Below are positions 1-6,431 of a DNA stretch of 14,734 nt, piece by piece. Under the pieces are notes generated by a model. It was not told where the DNA came from, searched no databases, and saw only the letters and a program-made list of their open reading frames with translations. Made by a program: the position numbers and the translations under genes. Positions within the stretch are counted from its first letter, which is position 1, and each line of letters begins with the position of its first letter. The stretch comes from Actinomycetes bacterium (lineage in GTDB: Bacteria > Actinomycetota > Coriobacteriia > Anaerosomatales > Anaerosomataceae), in assembly GCA_021850085.1 (NCBI GenBank), contig JAJZRZ010000017.1, forward strand, positions 1 to 14,734. The letters run 5' to 3'.

Positions 1-40
1 CCGGGTAGTAAGGGCTCCAGAGCAGCTGATAACTTCAACG

Positions 41-75
41 GTGGGGAAGCGCTGTGGGGAACACGCTGTGGAGAA
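41..75. repeat. Three short direct repeats GTGGRGAA upstream of the SRP RNA promoter
   Basis: GTGGGGAA occurs at 41-48 and 54-61, and GTGGAGAA at 68-75, so the period is 13-14 bases. An identical 8-mer GAAGCGCT also occurs at 46-53 and 73-80. Read on the minus strand, the second and third copies are TTCCCCACA and TTCTCCACA, two and one mismatches from the DnaA-box consensus TTATCCACA. They lie 5-40 bases upstream of the presumed -35 region of the SRP RNA promoter, so they could bind a regulator. The repeats are visible directly; DnaA binding is inference. The remaining sequence at 1-40 shows nothing I can recognise. Confidence 0.4.
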
Positions 76-79
76 GCGC

Positions 80-108
80 TCGCCCAACGGGTACCTACGG
101 CCTATACT
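80..108 (+). promoter_or_regulatory. Candidate promoter of the SRP RNA (and perhaps dnaX)
   Basis: TATACT at 103-108 differs from the -10 consensus TATAAT by one base. A weak -35 candidate, TCGCCC at 80-85, is 17 bases upstream. A start about 7-8 bases after the -10 falls at 115-116, exactly where the terminal stem of the SRP RNA begins. That agreement is the main support. No promoter is obvious between the RNA and dnaX, so the same transcript may run into dnaX. Confidence 0.5.
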
Positions 109-115
109 GGTGACC

Positions 116-242
116 CGCACTCCGGCGCTCAGGACCGGGTCTCGGGCGGCGGCACGTCGTGAACCTGGTCAGGTCCGGAAGGAAGCAGCCATAAGCGGCC
201 TCTGCCGGGTGTCCGGGGCTCGGTCCTGAGGGTCGGAGTGCG
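116..242 (+). ncRNA. ffs: Signal recognition particle RNA, small (4.5S-like) bacterial type
   Basis: This RNA scaffolds the signal recognition particle. Together with Ffh it targets nascent membrane and secreted proteins to FtsY. The diagnostic apical domain is at 167-190: GGTCAGGTCC, a GGAA tetraloop at 177-180, then GGAAGCAGCC, matching the universally conserved Ffh-binding helix 8. The ends are fixed by a long terminal stem: 116-124 pairs perfectly with 234-242, and CTCAGGACCG at 128-137 pairs perfectly with 221-230, separated by a 3x3 internal loop. The length of about 127 nt and closed ends indicate the short form without the Alu domain found in Bacillus. The location just before dnaX-ybaB-recR matches the scr-dnaX-recR order of Bacillus. 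Exact termini are inferred from pairing. Confidence 0.93.
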
Positions 243-303
243 CGCGTCAGGCTCCGCCGGGCGCGGATGGCATGGTAGGGCTTCGTCGAGGGGCTTGTCA
301 CAC

Positions 304-2034
304 ATGGCGCATCTTTCATGGTACCGGAAGTATCGCCCGCAGAACTTCGGCGACGTGGCCGGGCAGTCCCACATCGAGCGTACGCTGCGCAATGCGGTAG
401 CCGAGGGCACTGTGGCGCACGCATACCTGTTCACCGGTCCGCGCGGCACTGGGAAGACCACAACGGCGCGTATCCTCGCCAAGGCCCTCAACTGCGAGAA
501 GGGGCCCACGCCCGACCCCGATGAGACGTGCGAGCAGTGTATCGCCATCGCCGAGGGCACACATCCCGACGTGCACGAGCTCGACGCGGCGTCGCGTACC
601 GGAGTGGACGACGTCCGGGAGCAGATCATCGGCCGCGTCAGGTATCTTCCGGTGCGCGGCACATGGAAGGTCTACGTCATCGACGAAGTGCACATGCTCT
701 CGCTCTCGGCTTTCAACGCGCTGCTCAAGACGCTCGAGGAGCCTCCGGCCAATACGATCTTCATCCTGTGCACCACCCACCCGCACAAGGTTCCCGAGAC
801 GATCCACTCACGCTGCCAGCGCTTCGACTTCCGCCGGCTGTCGGTGGAGGATATCGTGAGTCGGCTGCGCTTCATCGCCGATGCCGAGAACGTACAGGTG
901 GCCGACGGTGCGCTGACGCTAATCGCCAAGCACGCGCTGGGCGGCATGCGCGATGCGATCACCACCCTTGAGCAGCTCGCATCGTTCGGCGGGGGCGCGA
1001 TCGCTCTCGAGGACGTGGAGGACCTGCTCGGAGAGGTGGACGCCGAGGTGCTCTTCGGCGCCGCGGAGCTGATCTTGGAGCGCGACGTGGCGGAAGCCTT
1101 CCGGTTCGTGGCGCGTCTTGCTGAGGGCGGCGTGGACATGAACGAGTTCGTGCGCTCGCTAGTGCGGCACTTCCGGGATCTGTTCGTGATCGCGGCGGTG
1201 GGTGCCGGCGGAGCGCTCGACACCACGAGCGGCGACCGCGGACGGCTCGAGAGCCAGGCCGCGCGCTTCGGCGCCGATCGTATCGCGCGCGTGCTCGACA
1301 TTCTCGGCAGACTCTCCACCGAGCTGCGGTATGCCGCGGATCAGCGCCTCGCGGTGGAGGTAGCCCTCACCCGCATGGCGCGCCCGAACGGCGACCTCAC
1401 GCTGGAGGCCGTCGCCGAACGCCTCGATGCACTCGAGGCAGGCGTCCCGCTGCGAGACGTATACATCCCCGCGAAGCCGCAGGAGGCTGCACCACCGCGA
1501 GGCGAGCCGGTTTCCGCACCCGCGACGCAGCGGCACGAGACAGCGCCGCCATCCACGCCCCGGTCCGCTGCGCGTCCGGTGGCGCCCGACCCGCTCGACA
1601 TAAGAACCGTCAAGCGGGCTTGGCCGGCGGTCGTTGAGGAGTTCCGCAAGCTCAGCAAGACGCGCGCGCACGTCTGGAACGGCACCGAGGTCGAAGTGGA
1701 CGCCGACACGCTCGTGGTCGAGTTCCCCGCCGACCAGGCCTTCCTGATGGAGGGAATCGCAGCAGAGGCCGAAACCGTCTTGCTCCTGCGCAGATCCCTG
1801 AAAGCGATCCTAGGGGTCGACCCCGAGGTACGCTATCGCCTCGGCCGGTCCGGAGGCTCCAGCCCGGCTCCCGTTCCCAAGGTGACGGTCAGCGCGCCTG
1901 CTGCCACGGCGACTGCGCCTGGTCCTCAGCCGGCGCCTGACACAGCGGGCGGGGTCGACCATGCGCGGCTCGAGGCACAGTTGATCGCGGATCTGGGTGC
2001 CGAGGTGCTTGAGGACCACATGCCCGGTGAATGA
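304..2034 (+). CDS. dnaX: DNA polymerase III subunit gamma/tau
   Basis: DnaX is the ATPase core of the clamp loader that places the beta sliding clamp at primed sites; the tau form also links polymerase and helicase. The 576-residue protein begins MAHLSWYRKYRP, the family's usual N-terminus. It has Walker A GPRGTGKT at 45-52, a zinc module with Cys64, Cys76 and Cys79, Walker B with DE at 127-128, and the SRC motif at 169-171 carrying the arginine finger. A Pro/Ala-rich linker around 395-440 precedes the C-terminal tau region. The length is close to that of Bacillus DnaX. The start at 304 has GAGGGG at 288-293; an upstream in-frame start at 238 would overlap the SRP RNA and is rejected. Asp73 stands where the fourth zinc cysteine is usual. 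I saw no A-rich slippery heptamer, so a frameshifted gamma form is not evident. Confidence 0.96.
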   Translation: MAHLSWYRKYRPQNFGDVAGQSHIERTLRNAVAEGTVAHAYLFTGPRGTGKTTTARILAKALNCEKGPTPDPDETCEQCIAIAEGTHPDVHELDAASRTGVDDVREQIIGRVRYLPVRGTWKVYVIDEVHMLSLSAFNALLKTLEEPPANTIFILCTTHPHKVPETIHSRCQRFDFRRLSVEDIVSRLRFIADAENVQVADGALTLIAKHALGGMRDAITTLEQLASFGGGAIALEDVEDLLGEVDAEVLFGAAELILERDVAEAFRFVARLAEGGVDMNEFVRSLVRHFRDLFVIAAVGAGGALDTTSGDRGRLESQAARFGADRIARVLDILGRLSTELRYAADQRLAVEVALTRMARPNGDLTLEAVAERLDALEAGVPLRDVYIPAKPQEAAPPRGEPVSAPATQRHETAPPSTPRSAARPVAPDPLDIRTVKRAWPAVVEEFRKLSKTRAHVWNGTEVEVDADTLVVEFPADQAFLMEGIAAEAETVLLLRRSLKAILGVDPEVRYRLGRSGGSSPAPVPKVTVSAPAATATAPGPQPAPDTAGGVDHARLEAQLIADLGAEVLEDHMPGE

Positions 2035-2058
2035 CCTTCGACACAGGACGGAGCGGCG

Positions 2059-2379
2059 ATGAAGCAGCCCAACATGCAGCAGATGATGAAGCAGGCCCAG
2101 CGCATGCAAGCCGAGATGGCGCGCGTTCAGGATGACCTCAAGAACGAGCGCGTCGAGGCCTCGGTGGGCGGAGGTGCGGTGAAGGTCGCGATGAGCGGCG
2201 AGCTGCAGGTGGAGCGGGTCACCATCGATGCCTCGGCGGTGGACACGGAGGACATCTCGATGCTGGAGGATATGGTCGCCGCGGCCGTGAACGAGGCGGT
2301 GCGCCAGGCGCAGGACCTCGCGGCGCGCAAGATGGCCGCCGTCACGGGCGGACTCGGCCTCCCCGGCGGCCTGTTCTGA
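2059..2379 (+). CDS. ybaB: YbaB/EbfC family nucleoid-associated protein
   Basis: This is a small DNA-binding protein of the YbaB/EbfC family, whose members form dimers and bind DNA as nucleoid-associated proteins; the precise cellular role is unsettled. The 106-residue length is typical. The N-terminus is a Met/Gln-rich helix with repeated MQQ/MKQ/MQAEM segments (residues 5-20), followed by the family beta-sheet segment (GGGAVKVAMSGELQV) and a C-terminal helix ending in a GGLGLPGGLF tail typical of the family. It lies 24 bases after dnaX, with AGGACGGAG at 2045-2053 as ribosome binding site, and 2 bases before recR. The dnaX-ybaB-recR order is widely conserved, and the three are probably cotranscribed. 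Confidence 0.93.
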   Translation: MKQPNMQQMMKQAQRMQAEMARVQDDLKNERVEASVGGGAVKVAMSGELQVERVTIDASAVDTEDISMLEDMVAAAVNEAVRQAQDLAARKMAAVTGGLGLPGGLF

Positions 2380-2381
2380 CC

Positions 2382-2981
2382 ATGGCCTTCTACGCAGCGC
2401 CCATCGCCCGGCTTCTTGAGGAGCTCGAGCGCCTTCCCGGAATCGGGCCGAAGTCGGCGCAACGCCTCGCCTACCACATCTTGCGGGGGGAGACCGAAGC
2501 CGCCGACCGCCTCGCCGAGGCGATCAGCGAGGTCAAGCGGGCCATCCGCTTCTGTGAGACGTGCTTCAACTTCGCCGAAGGTCCGCGGTGCGACATCTGC
2601 GCCGACGTCCGCCGTGATACCGCCACCATCTGTGTCGTGGAGGAACCCCGGGACGTTGTGGCCGTGGAGCGCACCGGGGAGTTCCGCGGCACGTACCACG
2701 TCCTTCAGGGCGCGATATCACCCATCGAGGGCATCGGACCAGAGCAGCTGCGCGTGCGCGAACTCATAGGGCGTCTCGGCACCGACGAGATCACCGAGGT
2801 GATACTTGCGACCGACCCTGACGTGGAGGGCGAGACGACCGCCTTGTACCTCGCGCGTCTCCTCAAGCCGCTCGGCGTGCGCGTGACGCGGATCGCCTCG
2901 GGCCTTCCGGTAGGAGGCGACCTCGAGTACGCCGACGAAGTGACGTTGGGCAGGGCCCTCGAGGCGCGCCGTGAGATGTGA
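2382..2981 (+). CDS. recR: Recombination mediator protein RecR
   Basis: RecR works with RecF and RecO to load RecA on SSB-coated single-stranded DNA at gaps. The 199-residue protein has the expected architecture: an N-terminal helix-hairpin-helix (LPGIGPKSAQR, residues 18-28), a four-cysteine zinc finger (Cys58, Cys61, Cys70, Cys73), and a Toprim domain with the acidic pair Glu87-Glu88 and the ATDPDVEGE segment carrying Asp145 and Asp147. The family usually has about 200 residues, so the gene is complete. The ATG is 2 bases after the ybaB stop and has no strong Shine-Dalgarno sequence of its own, which suggests translational coupling to ybaB. Confidence 0.97.
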   Translation: MAFYAAPIARLLEELERLPGIGPKSAQRLAYHILRGETEAADRLAEAISEVKRAIRFCETCFNFAEGPRCDICADVRRDTATICVVEEPRDVVAVERTGEFRGTYHVLQGAISPIEGIGPEQLRVRELIGRLGTDEITEVILATDPDVEGETTALYLARLLKPLGVRVTRIASGLPVGGDLEYADEVTLGRALEARREM

Positions 2982-2994
2982 CCGCGCGCGGACG

Positions 2995-3025
2995 GGCCCG
3001 ACCGCAAGCGGGAGGGGCCTGTTCT
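2995..3025 (+). terminator. Candidate terminator after recR
   Basis: GGCCC at 2995-2999 pairs with GGGCC at 3015-3019, and an inner CCGC/GCGG stem (3002-3005 with 3008-3011) closes a small loop. The stem is followed by TGTTCT (3020-3025), a poor but T-containing tail. The position, 14 bases after the recR stop and before an unrelated operon, fits a terminator. The interrupted stem and weak tail keep confidence moderate. Confidence 0.4.
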
Positions 3026-3029
3026 CAAC

Positions 3030-3056
3030 AACGGTTGGAATATTCTGGCTACCGTT
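3030..3056. promoter_or_regulatory. Dyad-symmetric AT-rich element in the por operon leader
   Basis: AACGGT at 3030-3035 and ACCGTT at 3051-3056 are exact inverted repeats 15 bases apart. Between them lies the 8-base palindrome GAATATTC (3038-3045), centred within 2 bases of the outer dyad. It is an AT-rich island in a GC-rich 225-base intergenic region (2982-3206) ahead of the oxidoreductase operon. This is the look of an operator, but I do not recognise the regulator. I could not find a convincing -35/-10 pair in this region; TATCCT at 3116-3121 is a possible isolated -10. A second inverted repeat, CTCACG/CGTGAG (3132-3137 and 3162-3167), is also present. Confidence 0.3.
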
Positions 3057-3206
3057 CACCGATTGCCACACGCCGCTCACCATGGCCAGACAGCCGTTCG
3101 CTGCACGGGCGCTCCTATCCTAGTGGAATTACTCACGTCTCCCCGCATGTTCGCGCTCCGGCGTGAGGCGTGTTCCGGGTGACCCGTGTAGAGAAGGGAG
3201 AGATCC

Positions 3207-3782
3207 ATGCAGCAGCTGACGGAGATCCGTTGGCATGCGCGCGCTGGCCAAGGCGCCGTGACGGCCGCGAAGGTCGTCGCTGAGACAGCGCTTGCTGCGG
3301 ACCAGTACCTCCAAGCGATGCCGGAGTACGGGCCCGAGCGCATGGGGGCGCCGATCAAGGCGTTCACTCGCATCAGCACAACGCCGATCGAGATCCACTG
3401 CAACATCGAGAACCCGCACATAGTAATAGTGCTCGATGACTCACTCTTGGATGTGGTCGATGTGGCCGAGGGTCTCACCGACGACGGAGTCATCATCATA
3501 AACACGTGCACTCCGCCCGAGCAGGTCCGCGCCGCGCTCAACGTTCCTGAGTCCGTGCGCGTCGCTTGTGTCGACGCTTCAGGCATCGCGCTTGATACGA
3601 TCAAGCGCGACATCCCCAACACGCCGATGGTCGGTGCCCTGATCAAGGTTGCCGGCGTGGTGGACATGAAGGTCTTCAAGAGCCTGCTGGCCAAGAACCT
3701 TTCGAAGAAGTTCGGTCAGGAAATGATCGACGCCAACTGGGCTTCGGTCGATCGGGCGTACGAGGAGGTGACCGTGGCATGA
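3207..3782 (+). CDS. porC: Pyruvate:ferredoxin oxidoreductase, gamma subunit
   Basis: This is the gamma subunit of a 2-oxoacid:ferredoxin oxidoreductase, the cytoplasmic enzyme that decarboxylates a 2-oxoacid to acyl-CoA while reducing ferredoxin. The gamma domain belongs to the part of the complex associated with CoA. The 191-residue protein carries the family N-terminus (EIRWHARAGQGAVTAAK, residues 6-22) and the motif EYGPERMGAPIKAFTRIS, highly typical of pyruvate-type gamma subunits. The ATG is preceded by AAGGGAGAG at 3195-3203. It is the first gene of a gamma-delta-alpha-beta operon, and its last codons overlap porD by 4 bases (ATGA). Pyruvate is the likely substrate from motif similarity; a branched-chain oxoacid cannot be excluded. 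Confidence 0.92.
   Translation: MQQLTEIRWHARAGQGAVTAAKVVAETALAADQYLQAMPEYGPERMGAPIKAFTRISTTPIEIHCNIENPHIVIVLDDSLLDVVDVAEGLTDDGVIIINTCTPPEQVRAALNVPESVRVACVDASGIALDTIKRDIPNTPMVGALIKVAGVVDMKVFKSLLAKNLSKKFGQEMIDANWASVDRAYEEVTVA
3763..3771 (+). promoter_or_regulatory. Consensus Shine-Dalgarno for porD inside the end of porC
   Basis: AGGAGGTGA matches the 16S rRNA anti-Shine-Dalgarno complement in full and sits 7 bases before the porD ATG at 3779. It fixes the porD start within the 4-base overlap and should give porD strong initiation of its own in addition to coupling. Confidence 0.75.
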
Positions 3783-4117
3783 AATGGGACATCTCACGTG
3801 CGGGCGAATGGAAGGCCAAGGATTTCCCGATCGCCTGCGTGATACCCACCGTCGGCAACAGTGACGATTACGATGTCGGCGGCTGGAGAAGCGAGCGGCC
3901 GGTGCGAGAAGACGATGTCTGCACCCAGTGCCTGCTCTGCTGGATCTTCTGCCCGGACTCATCGGTGGTCCTTGATGGTGAGAAGGTCGTCGCATTCGAC
4001 TACGAGCACTGCAAGGGGTGCGGCATCTGCGCGAAGGAGTGCCCGACCAATCCTAAGTTCGGCCGTAAGGCGATCGAGATGATCTCCGAGGGCTGCGAAC
4101 TTCCGGGGGTGAAGTAG
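3779..4117 (+). CDS. porD: Pyruvate:ferredoxin oxidoreductase, delta subunit (2x[4Fe-4S] ferredoxin)
   Basis: This ferredoxin-like subunit relays electrons from the beta-subunit cluster to external ferredoxin. The 112-residue protein has two CxxCxxCxxxCP motifs: Cys48/51/54/58 and Cys78/81/84/88, each followed by proline, enough for two [4Fe-4S] clusters. The roughly 45-residue N-terminal extension before the first motif (including SRAGEWKAKDFP) is normal for PorD. It overlaps porC by ATGA and has a consensus Shine-Dalgarno at 3763-3771. The porA start codon follows its stop directly. A separate delta subunit shows that this is the multi-subunit enzyme, not the large single-chain form. Confidence 0.95.
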   Translation: MKWDISRAGEWKAKDFPIACVIPTVGNSDDYDVGGWRSERPVREDDVCTQCLLCWIFCPDSSVVLDGEKVVAFDYEHCKGCGICAKECPTNPKFGRKAIEMISEGCELPGVK

Positions 4118-5305
4118 ATGGCTGAGCAGAAACTCGTTGCGACGACGGGCAACGCCCTCGTGGCGGAGGCTTTCCGTCAGATCAGGCCCGATGTGGTGGC
4201 GGCGTATCCCATCACTCCGCAGTCAAGCATCGTGGAGGACATCGCAAAGCACGTGGCGAGCGGCCGCGTCCACACGAACTACGTCACGACCGAATCCGAG
4301 CATTCCGCGATGAGCGCGTGCATCGGCGCGTCGGCGGCAGGAGCGCGCGTGGCCACGGCAACGTGCGGACCGGGTCTCGCGATGATGTGGGAGATGCTCT
4401 ACATCGCGTCGGGGATGCGGCTGCCGATCGTCATGGCCAACACGAACCGCGCCCTTTCCGCGCCCATCAACATCCACTGCGACCACTCTGACGTCATGGG
4501 CGCCAGGGATTCCTCCTGGATCACCCTGTTCGCGGAGACCGCACAGGAGGCGTATGACAACACCATCATGGCTGTGCGCATCGCCGAGCACCCCGACGTG
4601 CTCCTGCCGGTGATGAGTTGCCTGGATGGGTTCATCACCACGCATGCGGTGGACAGGGCGTGCATGCTCGACGACGAGACCGTCGCGGAGTTCGTTGGCG
4701 AATACGTCCCGGTGAACGCCCTTCTCGATACCGAGAACCCCTCCAGTCACGGGAACTTCTCGGGCTTGGGCGGACTCTACTTCGAGTTCAAGGCCCAGCA
4801 GCGCGCGGCGATGGCTCGCGCCAGTTCGGTTGTCGCTGAGGTCGGGGAGCGGTTCGCGGCGATATCGGGCCGCTCCTTCGGCATGGTAGAGGGCTGGGGG
4901 ATGGAAGACGCCGAGACCGCCATCGTCGTGATCGGTTCCTCGGCGGGCAACGTCCGTCACGTCGCGCGGCAGTTGCGCGCCAAAGGCCAGAAGGTCGGAG
5001 TCCTCAAGATCCGATGCTTCCGTCCGTTCCCGGTCGAGGAGATCAGGTCAGCGCTCCGGGGCCTCAAGGCGATCGCGGTGCTCGACCGTTCGGACAGCTT
5101 CGGCGCCGAGGGCGGCCCGCTGTACCTCGAGATCCGCAGCGCCCTGTATGACCTGCAGGAGCGTCCGCCGGTGGTCAACTACGTGTACGGACTTGGCGGA
5201 GCCGACGTGAAGCTCGATCTCATCGAGCGCGTGTACTCGGATCTGTCCGGCATCGCGGTTGACGCCGTCGAGCCTGCCCCGCTCACCTACCTCGGCATCC
5301 GATAG
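4118..5305 (+). CDS. porA: Pyruvate:ferredoxin oxidoreductase, alpha subunit
   Basis: The alpha subunit contributes the pyrimidine-binding half of the thiamine diphosphate site and substrate contacts. The 395-residue protein shows YPITPQSS near residue 30, whose Thr corresponds to a substrate-contacting position in the family, then ESEHSAMSACIGASAAGAR, and NRALSAPINIHCDHSD, the signature of pyruvate-type alpha subunits. The C-terminal third (from about 265) is the transketolase C-like domain. TCGPGL stands where many PorA proteins have TSSQGL. The stop of porD and the ATG are directly adjacent; GGGGGTGA at 4105-4112 serves as ribosome binding site. Length and motifs indicate an intact gene. 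Substrate identity is inferred, not proven. Confidence 0.93.
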   Translation: MAEQKLVATTGNALVAEAFRQIRPDVVAAYPITPQSSIVEDIAKHVASGRVHTNYVTTESEHSAMSACIGASAAGARVATATCGPGLAMMWEMLYIASGMRLPIVMANTNRALSAPINIHCDHSDVMGARDSSWITLFAETAQEAYDNTIMAVRIAEHPDVLLPVMSCLDGFITTHAVDRACMLDDETVAEFVGEYVPVNALLDTENPSSHGNFSGLGGLYFEFKAQQRAAMARASSVVAEVGERFAAISGRSFGMVEGWGMEDAETAIVVIGSSAGNVRHVARQLRAKGQKVGVLKIRCFRPFPVEEIRSALRGLKAIAVLDRSDSFGAEGGPLYLEIRSALYDLQERPPVVNYVYGLGGADVKLDLIERVYSDLSGIAVDAVEPAPLTYLGIR

Positions 5306-5316
5306 GAGGAGACACG

Positions 5317-6249
5317 ATGCCTTCACTCAAGGAACTGACGAAGAACAAGGATCTCCTCGCCGGCGGCCATCGCCTGTGTGGCGGTTGCGGCGCATCGATC
5401 GCGGTGCGCCAGGTCCTGCTCACTGCGGGAGACGCTGATGTGGTGACAAGCTGCGCCACGAGCTGCCTCGAGGTCTCGACCTCGATCTACCCGTATACGT
5501 CGTGGAAGAACTCGTTCATCCACTCGGCGTTCGAAAACTCCGCTGCGACCATGTCCGGAGTCGAGGCGGCGTTCAAGGGCCTCAAGCGCGCAGGTAAGAT
5601 CCCTGCGGACAAGAAGATGAAGTTCGTCGCGTTCGGCGGCGATGGCGGCACGTACGACATCGGCCTCCAGTCGCTGTCCGGAGCCATGGAGCGCGGGCAC
5701 GACATGGTGTACGTCTGCTACGACAACGGTGCGTACATGAACACGGGCATCCAGCGCTCCTCGGCCACCCCGAAGGGCGCATGGGCGACCACCGCCGAGG
5801 TCGGTCCGGCCCAGCAAGGCAAGATCCAGCGTCGCAAGGACCTCACCCAGATCATGGCCGCCCACAACATCCCGTACGTGGCGCAGGCCTCCATCTCGCA
5901 CTGGAAGGACCTCACCTCCAAGGCCGAGAAGGCGTTCTCCGTCGAAGGTCCGGCGTTCCTGAACGTGTTCGCGCCGTGCCCTCGCGGCTGGCGCATCCCT
6001 TCCAGTCAGTCCATCGAGATCGCCAAGCTCGCCGTGCAGACCGGCTTCTGGCCACTGTACGAGGTCGAAGACGGCGTGTTCCGGCAGACTGTCAGGGTGG
6101 CCAACCGCAAGCCGCTTGAGGATTTCTTGAAGCCGCAGGGCCGGTTCAAGCACCTGTTCACTCCCGGTAACGAGGCGCTCCTGGCCGAGATCCAGTCCGA
6201 CGTGGACAAGGCATGGGACGATCTGATCGGTCGATGCGCGACCGAGTGA
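5317..6249 (+). CDS. porB: Pyruvate:ferredoxin oxidoreductase, beta subunit
   Basis: The beta subunit binds the diphosphate of thiamine diphosphate and one proximal [4Fe-4S] cluster. The 310-residue protein has CGGC at 21-24, Cys50 in the TSCLEV segment and Cys221 in APCPRGW, the four expected cluster ligands. The thiamine-binding motif begins GDGG at 108-111 and continues to Asn137 in CYDNGAYMNTG. An AGGAGGA ribosome binding site (5304-5310) overlaps the porA stop codon, and the ATG is 11 bases after that stop. It is the last gene of the operon and is followed by a strong hairpin at 6286-6325. With the other three subunits it would feed acetyl-CoA and reduced ferredoxin into anaerobic metabolism. 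Confidence 0.95.
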   Translation: MPSLKELTKNKDLLAGGHRLCGGCGASIAVRQVLLTAGDADVVTSCATSCLEVSTSIYPYTSWKNSFIHSAFENSAATMSGVEAAFKGLKRAGKIPADKKMKFVAFGGDGGTYDIGLQSLSGAMERGHDMVYVCYDNGAYMNTGIQRSSATPKGAWATTAEVGPAQQGKIQRRKDLTQIMAAHNIPYVAQASISHWKDLTSKAEKAFSVEGPAFLNVFAPCPRGWRIPSSQSIEIAKLAVQTGFWPLYEVEDGVFRQTVRVANRKPLEDFLKPQGRFKHLFTPGNEALLAEIQSDVDKAWDDLIGRCATE

Positions 6250-6285
6250 GCTGCGTTCTCTTCGCGTAGGCATGACACCACATGA

Positions 6286-6325
6286 CATCGAGGGCTCCGG
6301 ATGGCCGACTCCGGAGCCCTCGATG
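6286..6325 (+). terminator. Perfect 15-bp hairpin after porB
   Basis: The left arm 6286-6300 and right arm 6311-6325 are exact reverse complements (CATCGAGGGCTCCGG and its complement), with a 10-base loop. It lies 36 bases after the porB stop. No T-tract follows (the next bases are CTAGAATG), so it is either a tract-less terminator or a 3'-end stabilising structure for the por mRNA. The right arm runs into a candidate promoter for the next gene. Confidence 0.65.
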
Positions 6326-6332
6326 CTAGAAT
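6324..6332 (+). promoter_or_regulatory. Candidate extended -10 promoter for the HD-GYP gene
   Basis: TGCTAGAAT at 6324-6332 fits the extended -10 pattern TGnTATAAT with one mismatch in the hexamer. No good -35 is present, which an extended -10 can offset. Initiation would fall near 6339 and leave a leader of about 93 bases. The TG is the last two bases of the hairpin's right arm. I compared the leader (6333-6431) by eye with cyclic di-GMP and cyclic di-AMP riboswitch hallmarks and saw no match; it holds only a short CCGCA/TGCGG pairing. Confidence 0.4.
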
Positions 6333-6431
6333 GAACGGTGTTTCGAACGCCGGTCACGGGAGCTGATGTCCGCATGCACCGCCGCCAGCCACTTTGCGGG
6401 GTCCGCTGCGACATGGTGAGAGCCTGACGAG

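Noticed and set aside
1..115. Possible tRNA gene or end of a coding gene at the left edge
   Set aside because: No cloverleaf, TTC loop or acceptor stem is visible, and the open frames here run into the SRP RNA without recognisable protein motifs.
3176..3186. CGGGTGACCCG palindrome just before porC as an operator or hairpin
   Set aside because: Five-base arms with one central base occur readily by chance at this GC content; no second copy supports it.
6333..6431. Possible cyclic di-GMP or cyclic di-AMP riboswitch in the HD-GYP leader
   Set aside because: Conserved core segments of these aptamers were not visible by eye; only a 5-bp pairing is present. A covariance-model search would settle it.
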